A stretch of DNA of 64,000 nt from Cyclina sinensis (lineage: Eukaryota; Mollusca; Bivalvia; Venerida; Veneridae), in assembly GCA_012932295.1 (NCBI GenBank), contig JAAONU010000009.1:10891535-10955534 (forward strand). Direction: 5' to 3'. A program made the translations under genes and the position numbers. Below are positions 32,868 through 44,412 of this stretch, in pieces (position 1 is the stretch's first letter; each line of letters starts with the position of its first letter). The notes beneath the pieces were generated by a model. That model was not told where the DNA came from. It ran no database searches and worked only from the letters and a program-made list of their open reading frames with translations.

Positions 32868-34095
32868 AACAAGAGGGCCATGATGGCCCTGTATCGCTTA
32901 CCTGAGTATGACTGCTTTTAACAAAGTTGCTATGGACCTGGTTAATTGACCCCAGATGACCGATATTCGAACTTGACCTTGAAATTATTGAAACAATCTC
33001 TTTGACAAATTTCAAGGTTATTAGTACTGAAAATGTTACCTCTAGAGTGTTAACAAGGTTTTTCCATATTTAGGCTCCGTGACCTAGTTTTTGACCCCAG
33101 ATAAACCATATCCAAACTTGAGCTACAAATCATCAAAACAACCCTTCTGACAAATTTCCAGGACATTTGGAGTGAAAATGTAGCCTCTAGAGTGTTTACA
33201 AAGTTTTTCGATATTTGCGCTCTGTGACCTAGTTTTCCACTCCAGATGACCCATATTCCAACTTGAGCTAGAAACCATAGAAGCAACCTTCCTGACAAAT
33301 TTCCAGATTATTTGGTCTAAAAATGACAAGATGTTTCTATTTTTGGGCTGTGACCTAGTTTTTGAAACCAGATGACCCATATTCGAACTTGAGCTAGCAA
33401 TCATAGACAAATTTCCAGATTACTTGGTCTAAAAATGACAAGATGTTTCTATTTTTGGGCTGTGACCTAGTTTTTGGAACCAGATGACCCATATTCGAAC
33501 TTGAGCTAGCAATCATAGAAGCAACCTTCCTGACAAATTTCCAGATTATTTGGTCTAAAAATGTTACCTCTAGAGTGTTAACAAGGTTTTTCAATATTTT
33601 GGCTCTGTGACCTAGTTTTTGAACTTGACCTAGAAATCATCAAAGCAACCTTTCTGACAAATTTCCAGATTATTTGGGCTGAAAATGTAACCTCTAGAGT
33701 GTTAACAAGATTTTTCTATTTTTGGGCTCGGTGACCTAGTTTTTGAACCCAGATGACCCATATTTGAACTTGAGCTAGAAATCATTGAAACAACCTTTCT
33801 GACAAATTTCCAGGATATCTGGACTGAAAAAGTAGCCTCTAGAGTGTTAACAAGGCTTTTCTATATTTGGGCTCTGTGACCTAGTTTTCCAACCCTGATA
33901 ACCCATGTTCGAACTCGTCCGAGATATTAATGAGACAAACATCCTAACCAAGTTTCATGACAATTGAGGCAAAAATGTGACCACTAGAGTGTTAACAAAC
34001 TAATTGTGGACGGACGGACGGACGGACGGACGGACGACGAACAAAATGTGATCAGAAAAGCTCACTCTGTCACTACGTGACAGGTGAGCTAAAAA
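32868..34095 (+). mobile_element. T1 cassette, A array, nested in an I array
   Basis: The head is AACAAGAGGGCCATGATGGC then CCTGTATCGCTTACCTGAG. About seven A units follow, two of them (33300-33600) with a shared internal deletion and duplicated together. The pre-tail module (TTCGAACTCGTCCGAGATATT) is followed by a pure (GGAC)n run at 34007-34036 and the tail CTCACTCTGTCAC-TAC-GTGACAGGTGAG. The tail and pre-tail are almost identical to those at 21300-21485. Confidence 0.85.
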
Positions 34096-34837
34096 GTAGG
34101 TCAGTAGGTCAAAAATATAGGTCATGCGATGACATTTTTGAAATCTGAAGAAAAAAATGTGTGTATGGTCCAAATTTCATTGCCATAGCTCCAAAAACAA
34201 AAAAGTAAGTCAGTAGGTCAAAAATATAGGTCATGTGATGACGTTTTTGAAATCAGAACAAAAAACTGTACACATGGTCCAAATTTCATTAACATACCTC
34301 CAAAAACAAAAAGTAGGTCAGTAGGTCAAAAATATAGGTCATGCGTTTACATTTTTGAAATCCACAAAAAACTGTGCACATGGTCCAAATTTCATTGCTG
34401 TAGCTAAAAAACAAAAAAGTAGGTCAGTACGTCAAAAATATAGGGGTATGATATGAGGTTTTTGAAATCGAAACGAAAAACTGTGCACAAGGTCCTAATT
34501 TCATTCCCATACCTGTAAAAATGAAAAGGTCAGTAGGTCAAAAATATAGGTCATGCGATGACATTTTTGAAATTGGAACAAAAAACTGTACACATGGTCC
34601 AAATTTCATTGCCATACCTGTAAAAACGAAAAGGTCATTAGGTCAAAAATATAGGTCATGTGATGACATTTTTGAAATTGGAACAAAAAACTGTACACAT
34701 GGTCCAAATTTCATTGCCATACCTGTAAAAACGAAAAGGTCAGTAGGTCAAAAATATAGGTCATGCGATGACCTTTTTGAAATTGGAACAAAAAACTGTA
34801 AACATTGTCCAAATTTTATTGCTGTAGCTAAAAAACA
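34096..34837 (+). repeat. I array, seven units of 105-109 bp
   Basis: GTAGGTCAG or its variant occurs at 34096, 34205, 34313 and 34419, and AAGGTC at 34526, 34631 and 34736. The last three units are nearly identical and exactly 105 bp long. Because 105 is divisible by three, one frame stays open through them and gives a 35-residue repeat; this is a by-product and not a credible protein. Confidence 0.85.
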
Positions 34838-37800
34838 AACAAGAGGGCCATGATGGCCCTAAACCGCTCACCTGAGTCTCATTGCTCATGTTACAAATAT
34901 CGTTATTGGTTTTTATGGGTGCAAGTTTGAATAAGTTTGCAAAATGATTGAATAATCAAGGTGTAATGGTACTCAAATTTTTGAGCAGAAAAAGTATTCT
35001 ACAGGTCCCAGTGACTTTGACCTTTGACATACAGACCCCAAAACCAATAGGGTTCTTCTAATATAATTACCCTGTTAAGTTTGACGGTTCTGGGTGTAAT
35101 GATACTCCAATTACTGAGAAGAAATAATTTTCACTCTAAAGGTCTCTGTGACCTTGACTTTTGACCTACTGACCCCGAAAATGATTGGGTTCTTTTACTG
35201 AGTAAAAAAAAATTATCCTAAGAAGTTTGAAGGCTCTGGTTAAAATGGTACTCCAGTTACTGAGCAGAAACAGTTTTCACTCTACAGGTCCTTGTGAACT
35301 TAACCTATGACCTATGGACCCTAAAAACAATAGGGTTCTTCTAATACAATTACATGTATCCTATAAAGTTTGAAGGCTCTGGGTGTAATGGTACTACAGT
35401 TATTCTGCAGAAATAGTTTTGACTCTACAGGTCCCTGTCACCCTGACTTTTGACATACTAGCCCCAAAAACAATATGGTTCTTCTATTTAGTAAAAGCAA
35501 TCATCCTATGAAGTTTGGAGGCTCTGGGTGAAATGATTTGAACAAATTTGGTATAGGTCCACTAGACAATGCTGCAAACCAAATATCTAAACTCTAGGCC
35601 TTGTGGTTTCTAACAAGAAGATTTTTAAAACTTTTCCAATATAACTCTATGTAAAACATGTGACCCCTGGGGCGGGGCCTTTTTTGACCTAGGGGCAATG
35701 ACTTGAACAAACTTGGTAGAGGTCTAGTAGACAATGCTGTACACCAAATATCTTAACTCTAGGCCTTGTGGTATCTGAAAAGAAGATTTTTGAAGTTTTT
35801 CCTATACAACTCTATGTAAAACATGTGACCACTCAGGGCAGAGCCATTTTTAACCCATGGGCTATAATATGAACAAACTTGATAGACGTCCTCTTGACAA
35901 TGCTACATACAAAATATCTAATCTCTATGCCTTTTGGTTTCTGATGTGAAGACTTTTTAAACTTTTTCCTATATAACTCTATGTATACAAGTGACCCCTG
36001 GGGCAGGGCCTATTTTGACCCAGTGGCTATGATTTGAACAAACTTGGTATAGGTCCTTTGGACAATGCTACACAACAAATATCTAAACTCTAGGCCTTGC
36101 GGTTTCTGACAAGAAGATTTTTTAAAGTTTTTCCTGTATAACTCTATGTAAAACATGTGACCCCTGGGGAGGGGCCATTTTTGACCCAGGGGTCATGATT
36201 TGAACAAACTTGGTAAAGGTCCAATGGACAATGCTGCACACCAAATATCTAAACTCTAGGCCTTGCGGTTTCTGATCAGAAGATTTTTTTAGTTTTTCCT
36301 ATATAACTCTATGTAAAACATGTGACCCCTGGGGCGGGGCCATTCTTGACTGTGACATTGACCTTTGACATTCTGACCCCAAAATATATAGGGGTCATCC
36401 ACTCAATGTGTGCAATCATCATATAAAGTTTGAAGTCTCTATAACAAATGATTGTCAAGTTACATTGCAGAAATGGTTTTCAATGTTAAGGTCACTATGA
36501 CACTGACCTTTGACCTACTGACCCAAAATCAATAGAGGTCATTCATTCAATGTGTGCAACCACTACATGAATTTTTAAGTCTCTACTACAAATGATTGTC
36601 AAGTAACAGGGTGTAAATGATTCTAAACATTTAGGTAACTATAACCTTGACCTTTGACACAGTGACACCAAAATGTAAAGGGGTCATCCATTCAATGAGG
36701 GCAATCATGATGTAAGGTTTGAGGTCTCTTCAAAAAACAATTGTCAAGTTACATGGCGGAAACGGTTTTCAATGTTAAGGTCACTGTGACCTTGACCTTT
36801 TACCTACTGACCCCAAAATCAATACGGATCATTCAGTCAATGTGTGCAACCATTATATGAATTTTGAAATATATATGACAAATGGTTGTGGAGTTACAGA
36901 GTGTAAATGATCATAAACATTTAGGTCACTGTGACCTTGACCTTTGACATACTGACCCCAAAATGTACAGGGGTCATCCACTCAATGTGTGCAAGCATGA
37001 TAGAAAGTTTGAAGTCTCTACCGCAAATGATTGTCAAGTTATATGGCAGAAATGGTTTTCAACGTGTACGTCTATGTGACCTTGACCTTTGAGCTGCTGA
37101 CCACAAAATCAATAAGGTCATTCACTCAATGTGGGCAATAATCACATGAAGGTAAAAGACTATAGGCCAAAGAGTACTCAAGTTATCGTCCAAAAACCAA
37201 ATTGCTAAGGGACGGACGGACGGACGCCCTGTACCATAACATAATATGCCGCTTTCGGGCACATAATAAATGATGACTAAATGGTCCCTACACAGTTTCA
37301 TATCTTTATCTGAACTTTGACCTCTTTGTGTGACCTTGACCTTGGCCACAGGGACTGAATTTGCACATGACACTCCGCCTCAATGGTGAACATTTTTTGT
37401 CAAGTTATATTGAAATCCCTCTATGCATGTAGAAGTTCTGCTCGGGACAAGGGTTTTCCAATGAGCTCTGTGACCTTGACCTTTGACCTGGTACATGTGC
37501 GCAACATGGCTTCTCATAGTGGTGAACATTTTTATGAAGTTTCATAGAAGAAGATTTTCAAAGTTTTCCCTATCATAAGCTTTTATTAAATCAAGTGACC
37601 CACAGGGCGGAGCCATTCATGACCCCAGGAGCACAATTTCAACAATCTTTGTAGAGGTGAACCTGTTTGCCAAATATCAAATCCCAAAGCATAGTAGTTT
37701 CAGAAAAAAAGATTTTTGAAGTTTTCCCTATATATGACTCTTTATAAATAAGTTACCACCCGGGGCAGGGTCAGTTTTTGCAGAGACTTAATTTCAACTA

Positions 37801-38158
37801 CCTTGGAAGAGGAACACTAGAAAATACTTTGTCCAAATTTTAGAACTTTGGGCCTTGTGGTTTAAGAGAAGATTCCAGTTTTTCTGACTACATTTCTATG
37901 TTAAGATGTGACCACTGGGGCATAGCCAATTTTAACCCCAGGTACATCTTTGGTAGAGGACCTCTACATGATATACCATGCCAAATACCTAAGCTCTAGG
38001 TCTTGTGGTTTCAAAAAAGAAGATCTTTAAAGATTTTTTCTTTTGGTTACTATAGCAACCAAACTGTTGACGCACTTACGCATGCAATAATGAACAATGA
38101 CAACTGACATTGTTCCATCACAATAGCTCACATGGACACGTTGTGCTCAGGTGAGCTT
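34838..38158 (+). mobile_element. T1 cassette, compound: J, B, O, B segments
   Basis: The head is at 34838-34874, followed by the J leader and about four J units to about 35530. The sequence then switches inside a unit to B units (35531-36345), and again abruptly to O units at about 36346. O has CAATGTGTGC or its variant at 36414, 36548, 36693, 36838, 36983 and 37127, mostly 145 bp apart. An ACGGACGGACGG run and an O tail (ATATGCCGC-TTTC-GGGCACATAA, 37239-37262) follow. 37271-37540 holds diverged single units, then B units to 38040, an X-box-like GGTTACTATAGCAACC, and a diverged T1 tail at 38126-38158. Confidence 0.65.
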
Positions 38159-38476
38159 AAAACTAGAAACAGTTAATACATTTTACCTTTGCAAGACTAG
38201 CTGTAAAAAGTACACATTCAAACAACTCTCCCATCTTTTTGAGAAATTCATCCACAAACGGGCGTTTCAATACATACACCTGATGAACCGTTCCATCTAT
38301 TTCCACTGGAACTATAAAATCTGCATTGCTGATTGGCTGAAAAAATTAAAAACCTGGTTACTTTAGCAAAAATATCAGAAACACTGATGGATGATCCCTC
38401 TCACCACTCTGACATGGCTAGAAAAAATTGCAAATTGAAGTGAAAGGAGACAAATTGGGATAATTTGACAAATAAA
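38159..38476. other. host intron around the exon, not repetitive
   Basis: Apart from the exon at 38187-38336, this is plain AT-rich intron. It begins immediately after a T1 tail, only 28 bp from the 5' splice site of the exon, and ends at the head of the Q cassette. Confidence 0.6.
38187..38336 (-). CDS. CTDSPL: CTD small phosphatase, second exon of the window
   Basis: The minus strand reads TTTTTTCAG, then 150 bp (50 codons, phase 0 at both ends), then GTAAAATG. It encodes [15 protein letters not shown], then [16 protein letters not shown] and [15 protein letters not shown]. This is the centre of the FCP1-like phosphatase domain, including the VLFTAS block that carries the second conserved Thr/Ser of HAD enzymes. 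It directly continues the exon at 45693-45797 and is continued by 21922-22020. The 5' splice site GTAAAA is weaker than the GTAAGT of the other two exons, and a T1 cassette ends 28 bp downstream of it, so splicing there could depend on context. No frameshift or stop is seen. Confidence 0.96.
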
Positions 38477-40681
38477 ACAAGAGCTTGTCACAGACAAAGC
38501 AACAGTCCCCTACCGACGCAATGTCCATCTCCCTAACTCCAACCTATATGTGGAAATTGACTAAAGAATTTGTCTGAGACATGCATAATCTCCATATGAT
38601 CCATGTACAAAGTATCATCAAAAAAGAAAACGTCATAGGTCAAGGTCATTTAGAGGTTAAGGTCATAGAAATATATGTTGTTGAAAAGGTCTTATTGAAG
38701 GGGTTGTTGTGACCAAGTTTGAAGTAATTCTGTTCAGAAATAAGGAAATTATGGCCAAACTTATAGTTATTGGCCAAGAAAACTTTAAAGGTCAATGTCA
38801 TTCAAAGGTCAAGGTCACAGAAATGTACTTCATTGGAATGGTCTTGTCCAAGGTATTGTTGTGGCCAAGTTTGAAGTAATTCCATTCAGTAGTAAGGAAA
38901 ATACCGTATAAGTACTTATTTCTGCGGGCTCAATATTCTGCGGTTTTTATCAAAACAAGGGGGTCTTAAATTTCTGCGTACCTTATTTTTGCGGCAACAT
39001 CAATTTGGCATAGGTTTGTTTTATTTCTGCGGTTCCGTATTACCGTTTTTCAAAAAACATGTTTTTGACAGATCGTTGACTTCCGGTTTAAAATATAGAT
39101 GACTGATAAAAGTATCGTCATATGCTGAAAACGGAATAACAAATAAAAATTTTATTCAAAATTTATTTCAGTAGGTTATAAAACACCAGTCAATTTGCAT
39201 TTATTTAATTGTCAATTCATCTTCCATTAACAACTTCGAGCAGCGTGTGGTCATTGTAAGGGGGACAAATTCCAAAAGAATAAAATGAGTGTTAATCACG
39301 CCTTTTAATCCCTATAGATCATTTAACAATATGGGTATAATAGATCGTAATGATACAAAAAGATTACCGGTATGTTTTTAACAGTTTATAACAGTACAAT
39401 GCTATACAAAATTGTCAAACTAAAGCCAGAAAAGATTAGAACCCCCAGGTAAACTAATTCATGGTGAGCGAAAATCAAGGTAAGAAACACGATATTTTTT
39501 TTAGGACAATAATAAAAAAAGTCAAAAACTTTTTTCTATACATTTATTCAATACCAATACATAATCATAATATAACAGTAATGTAATGACAAAACCAGTA
39601 ATCAGCAGTAAAGCGACAACGCTAAAGGGCAGTGTATTATACAATACCGGAAAAAAACAATGACACATGAATTTGCATCAAACATTTGTAGCAAGATCGG
39701 CTTAAATTTCAGCGGATTTTAAATCTGCGGTCTCGTTTTCATCCGCAGATATAGCAGAAATAAAGTTCCCGCAGAAATAAGTACTTATACGGTATGGCCA
39801 ATGGTAAAGTTTTCGGAGGAAATGACTGATAAACCGACGGACAGTTCCTCCTTTAGGTTCATAAAAAAAATGAGGTGGATATTCTCCATACTGCCATATA
39901 TCCATATTTCACTGGTTACAGTTTTTAGGGAAAACCAAATGTACCAAATTTTTCAACATAGGAAGAAAAAATTCAAAGTTCAAGGATGATAATTCTGACA
40001 CTTTAGGTGCTAGAATTATGAACCTTGACACATATGATGTGGGTGATGATAAGAAACCAATATTTAAAGTTTGAAGTAGATACATTAAGAAATAATGAAG
40101 TTATATACAAAAAACCACATTTTTCCATGAAAATTCCAAGTTCAAGGGGGATAAATCTAATAATTTTGGAGCTAAAGTTGTGAACCTTGAGGTGCATTAT
40201 CTTCATACTGTCACCTATCCATACTTCATGTTTCCAAAAAATATTTTCAATACTTTTTGAGTTTTAACCAAAAAAAAAACACATTTTCTTCATGAAAATT
40301 CTAAGTTCAAGGGGGGATAAATCTAATAATTTTGGTGCTAGAGTTGTGAACCTTGAGGTGCATTATTTCTATACTATCACCTATCCATATTTTATGTTTC
40401 ATAGAATTATTCTTAGAACTTTTTGAGTAATCACAAATATTGTTACATTTGCCATATTTTAAGTATATTTGTTGCTATAGCAACCAAAATTTTCAACATA
40501 TGAAGAAAAAAAAAAGACGTGCATAATCTCCAGACTGCCATCTACCCATATTTCAAGTTTCATTCACATATTTTCAGTACTTTTTGCTTTATCAAGGGAT
40601 CCAGTTTTTGTGACGGACGGAATGACGGACGGACAGAGGGTAAACCTATAGTCCCCTCTGGTTAAACCGGTAGGGGACTAA
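38477..40681 (+). mobile_element. Q cassette with exact 12-bp subterminal inverted ends
   Basis: The head AACAAGAGCTTGTCACAGAC (38478-38497) is followed by AAAGCAAC and AGTCCCCTACCG at 38504-38515. Units contain AAGGTCATTCAAAGGTCAAG, GTTGTGGCCAAGTTTGAAGT and later TCCATATTTCA and GTTGTGAACCTTGAGGTGC; they are long and diverged. An ACGGACGGAATGACGGACGG run is at 40614-40633 and the tail GTCCCCTCTGGTT-AAACCGGTAGGGGAC at 40651-40678. CGGTAGGGGACT is the exact inverse of the head block. A TIR transposon (38904-39792) is inserted in one unit. Confidence 0.8.
38904..39792. mobile_element. 889-bp TA-flanked transposon with perfect 25-bp inverted repeats
   Basis: The left end begins CCGTATAAGTACTTATTTCT and the right end is its exact inverse complement over 25 bp, with TA on both sides (38902-38903 and 39793-39794). 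If the element and one TA are removed, the host unit reads GGAAAATATGGCCAATGG, as in the neighbouring units (GGAAATTATGGCCAAACTT). TTCTGCGG words recur near both ends. No transposase frame is seen, so it is non-autonomous. TA duplication suggests the mariner/pogo group; the termini do not look like the CAGT type. Confidence 0.85.
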
Positions 40682-41253
40682 TTATGTGTATATAAATGAA
40701 AGATTTTCATGCCAGCTAAATATATTAAATAAACCCAGACCATTTACCTCTAAGTGTTACCCTGACCTTTGGGCAACCGACCTGGTTCTCTGAGGCACTA
40801 CAACCAAACCTAGACGAGCTGAAATTTGGCCAAAGTATGACCTTGACCCTTAAACTACTGACCTGATATATATATGCATGACACTTAGTCTCATTTAGGT
40901 AAACATTTGTGCCTAGTAGTTTTGAAATGTCTCCAACCAAGGCCAAGTTACAGCCCAGACAAGCAGAATTTTTGCCATAGTGTGACCTTGACCTTTGAGC
41001 TACTGACTTGGTTCATGAATGCATCACAGCATATCATTCAGGCCATGTTTGTGCCAAGTAATTTTGAAAACCCCTCCGAAAAAGATCAAGTTATAGCCAA
41101 AACAAACAAACATGCAGACACATGTCAGACACGGTGCTCCTAGAGGCGAACTTTTAGCACAATGATCAGGTGAGCTAAAATTAAACAAGGGTGCCATTCT
41201 CACAAAATATGTCCATCACAAAAGCTTTGCAGAAGATGTGAGCATAATGGATA
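40682..41253 (+). repeat. two diverged units with an imperfect T1-like tail
   Basis: Units with CTGACCTTTGGGCAACCGAC and GTGTGACCTTGACCTTTGAG, then a tail-like end at about 41120-41178 (GGTGCTCCTAG ... GATCAGGTGAGCTAAAA) whose left arm is badly decayed. 41184-41253 has ACAAGGGTGCCATTCTCACA, possibly another head remnant, then a T1 head. Confidence 0.5.
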
Positions 41254-42446
41254 AACAAGAGGGCCATGATGGCCCTAAATTGCTTATCTGAGTCTCATTG
41301 CTCATGTTACAAATATCGTTATTGGTTTTTATGGGTGCAAGTTTGAATAAGTTTGCAAAGAGTTTGAAGACTCTGGGTGTAATGGTACTCATTTTTTTTT
41401 TAGCAGAAATAGTTTTACTCTACAAGTCCCAGTGACTTTGACCTTTGTCCTACAGACCCAATAAACAATAGGGTTCTTCTAATATAATTACCCTATAAAG
41501 TTTGAACGTTCTGGGTGTAATGATACTCCAGTTACTGAGAAAAAATAGTTTTCACTCTACAGGTCCCTGTGACCTTGACTTTTAACCAACTGACCCCAAA
41601 AATGATTGGGTTTTTTTACTGAGTAAATAAATCATCCTATGAAGTTTGAAGGCTCTTGGTAAAATGGTACTCCAGTTACTGAGCAGAAACAGTATTCACT
41701 CTATAGGTCCTTGTGAACTTAACCTTTGACCTAAGGACCCTAACAACAATAGGGTTCTTCTAATACAATTATCCTATAAAGTTTGAAGGCTCTGGGTGTA
41801 ATGGTACTACAGTTATTCTGCAGAAATAGTTTTCACTCTACAGGTCCCTGTCACCCTGACCTTTGACATATTGGCCCCAAAAACAATATGGTTCTTCTAT
41901 TTAGTAAAAGCAATCATCCTATGAAGTTTGGAGGCTCTGGGTGGAATGGTAATCCTGTTATTGAGTGGAAACAGTTTTCACTCTAGAGTTCCCTCTGACC
42001 TTGACCTTTGACCTACTGACCCAATACACTAAGGATTTTTTTGTGCTCAATAAGAACAATAACCCTGTGAAGTTTGAAGGCCTTGGGTCAACTGGTACTC
42101 AAGTTATTGAAAAAAAACGAAGTGTGAAAGACAGACAGACAAACAGACACCCATGGACAAGGCAAAAAAAATATGTCTCCATAAGAAGGGCGGGGTTGGG
42201 GGAGACATAACAACGAATAATTGAAGGTATAGCCCTTGGTGTTTCAGAGCAGCAGATTTTTAAAGTATTCCCTATATAAATCCTTTTGTAAAATCAAATG
42301 ACCCCCCGGGTGGGATCAGTTTTGACCCCAGGGTCATGATTTGAACAAAATTGATAGAGGTCCACTAGACAATGCTGCAAACCAAATATCTAAACTCTAG
42401 GCCTTGTGGTTTCTGACAAGAAGATTTTTTAAACTTTTCCTATATA
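41254..42446 (+). mobile_element. J cassette with T1 head and tatgtctcc tail, then a B piece
   Basis: The head at 41254-41292 and the leader are as at 25205 and 34838. Five J units (CTATAAAGT or CTATGAAGT at 41493, 41637, 41774, 41919) end in ACAGACAGACAAACAGACAC and the tail TATGTCTCCAT ... GGGGGAGACATA (42172-42209). One and a half B units follow and are broken at CCTATATA by a transposon fragment. The order J, tail, B is the same at 12030-12700 and 25205-26730, so it was probably copied as one block. Confidence 0.7.
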
Positions 42447-42823
42447 CAGTACACGCCAGGAGGAACTCACATTTTACACTTTACGCGGAAAAAAAAATAT
42501 TCGCCGAAACATCGAGGAAAAAACCAGATTTCCTTGATGTCTCGACATCGCGAAAATATCACTGCGATATTTGACGACCAGCATGAAAATAATTAGATTC
42601 ATAAATCACCTGGATAAGCTGAACATTTAATGAAATGACTGTAATGAAACTGTGAATTTTACGTCTGCCAATTACATGACATTTGGTAAAATTAAAACCA
42701 AATTTCTAATACATTTGCTGTGCAGGTTTATGTGTACTTCTGTCGTTGAAAACGCTCTTTAATGTATAGCAAAATCGATCAATAATTTTGTCAAGCGCAT
42801 AGACGATACAGATGTCATTTTAA
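42447..42823 (+). mobile_element. left part of a CAGTACA-ended TIR transposon
   Basis: It begins TA + CAGTACACGCCAGG inside a B unit. Its region at 42705-42810 matches 56440-56530 (ATACATTTGCTGTG, GATCAATAATTTT, GATACAGATGTC), so it belongs to the family of the complete copy at 56186-57411. The match stops at GATACAGATGTC and F-array sequence follows; the right end is lost. Confidence 0.65.
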
Positions 42824-43575
42824 TTCCAAGGTTCTACCTGAATAATTTAACATGTAGGTTTTGTCATAAGTGTCATTTAGTCCAAGTATGAATCAAATCC
42901 AAATAAAATAATTTGACCTTGAAGGTCCAGGTCATTTTAAGGTCAAAGTCATACTTGTATTATTCATCCTGTCAGTTTTGTCATAAGTGTTGTTTTGTCC
43001 AAGTATGAATTAAATCTGTAAATTGATAAAATTATAACAATATAATAATTTGACCTTGATTTGGCCAATTTAAGCAAAATTCAATAACTTGACCTTAAAT
43101 GTCAAGGTCTTTAAAAGGTCAAGGTCAAACTTGAAAGAATCAAAATGTTGGATTTATCGTAAGTGTTGTTTTGTCCAAGTATGAATCAAATCCATAAATA
43201 AATGAGAAAGTTATGACAATTTAAGCAAACTTAAATCATCTGACCTTGAACGTCATTTTTAGGTTATGGTCATACCTGAGTTATTTAAAATGTCAGTTTT
43301 GTCATAATTGTTGTTTTGTTCAAGTATGAATCAAATCCATAAATAAATGAGAAAGATATGACAATTTAAGAAAAATTCATTCATCTGACCTCGACGGTCA
43401 AGGTCATTTTAAGGTTATGGTCAGACCTGAGTTATTTAACATGTCGGTTTTGTCATAATTGTTGTTTTGTCCAAATATGAATCAAATCCAATCATAAACA
43501 ACAAAGTTATGACAATTTAAGCAAAATTCAATCAATTGACCTTGACGGTCAAGATCATTTTTAGGTAATGGTCAG
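42824..43575 (+). repeat. F array, about five units
   Basis: Units with TGACCTTGA, AAGGTCAAGGTCA, TGTCAGTTTTGTCATAAG and TTGTTTTGTCCAAGTATGAA. Spacings vary from 117 to 176 bp because of internal deletions. Confidence 0.75.
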
Positions 43576-44117
43576 AGAGCTGGACTGGTTGGGACATGGG
43601 TACCAACAATCTTTGCAGGGGTCTTGCTTGTGATTAAGTATTCCAAGTATGAATGGAATATCTTTGACACTTTTTGAGAAATGGACATTATCAAAAAGGT
43701 TAACCAAGAAATTTTAAGTTGAAATGGGGCATAACATTGCAAAAATGAATTTGATGGTTATCTGCCCTTGAGAAATGGTGTTGTCCTAAGTGATACAATT
43801 GTAAACAATACAATTGGAAAGTTTGAAGAAGAAATATTAAGAAATGGTATAGTTATAGCCAATGTTAAGTTTTCATGACAAAGTCCAAGTACAAGGGGCA
43901 TAACTGACACACTTACACTTCTGAGTATTTACACACTTAACTATGAGTACTGACACTAAATTATCTGACCTGACAAACTATTGTCAATATACTGAAGTAA
44001 TGACTAACTAATTAAGAGTGAACACACCAACTGTAAGTACTGTTACACTGAACTGTGAGCACTGACACACTTTACTAAAAGTACTGACACATTAAATTAA
44101 TTGTACTGACAATTAAA
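43576..44117. other. non-cassette stretch with degenerate GTACTGACAC repeats
   Basis: 43576-43905 has no recognised unit. 43905-44110 is a loose array of short words such as GTACTGACAC and ACACACTTAACTATGAG, about 20-25 bp apart, on an AT-rich background. No gene is seen. Confidence 0.4.
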
Positions 44118-44412
44118 ACTAGAGCTATCACTAAATGTGATTAAGACTGCTTCGGAACTGAGGAAGTTATAAGTAACAGAATACTTTGTAAAAGAACTGA
44201 AATAGAGTTATAGTTGTGGGCAATTAAAGGTAGTTGTGGTTCTTGTATACTGCATTTCCTGTCATTGTGCCTGACCATTGTATGCAGTTGCATTGAATTC
44301 AAACCATTAGTTTTCAAGTTATACTCTGGACAAGGAAATTGCCATGGACCGATCGACCAACCAACCACCGGGTGACTCCTATATACCCCTCAAACTTGGT
44401 TTTGGGGGTATA
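44118..44412 (+). mobile_element. short single-unit cassette
   Basis: The head starts ACTAGAGCTATCACTAAATG with an ATCACTAAATGTGAT hairpin. One C/D-like unit follows (GTTGTGGTTCTTGTATACTGC, GTTATACTCTGGACAAGG). The run GATCGACCAACCAACCACCG takes the place of the tetranucleotide repeat. The tail is TATACCCCTCAAACTTGG then TTTTGGGGGTATA at 44392-44412. The head block matching the tail arm was not recognised. Confidence 0.6.

Noticed and set aside
34521..34853. 110-residue frame with a 35-residue repeat (KYRSCDD, FEIGTKNC)
   Set aside because: The I unit is 105 bp, divisible by three, so any frame without a stop stays open. Other I units break it.
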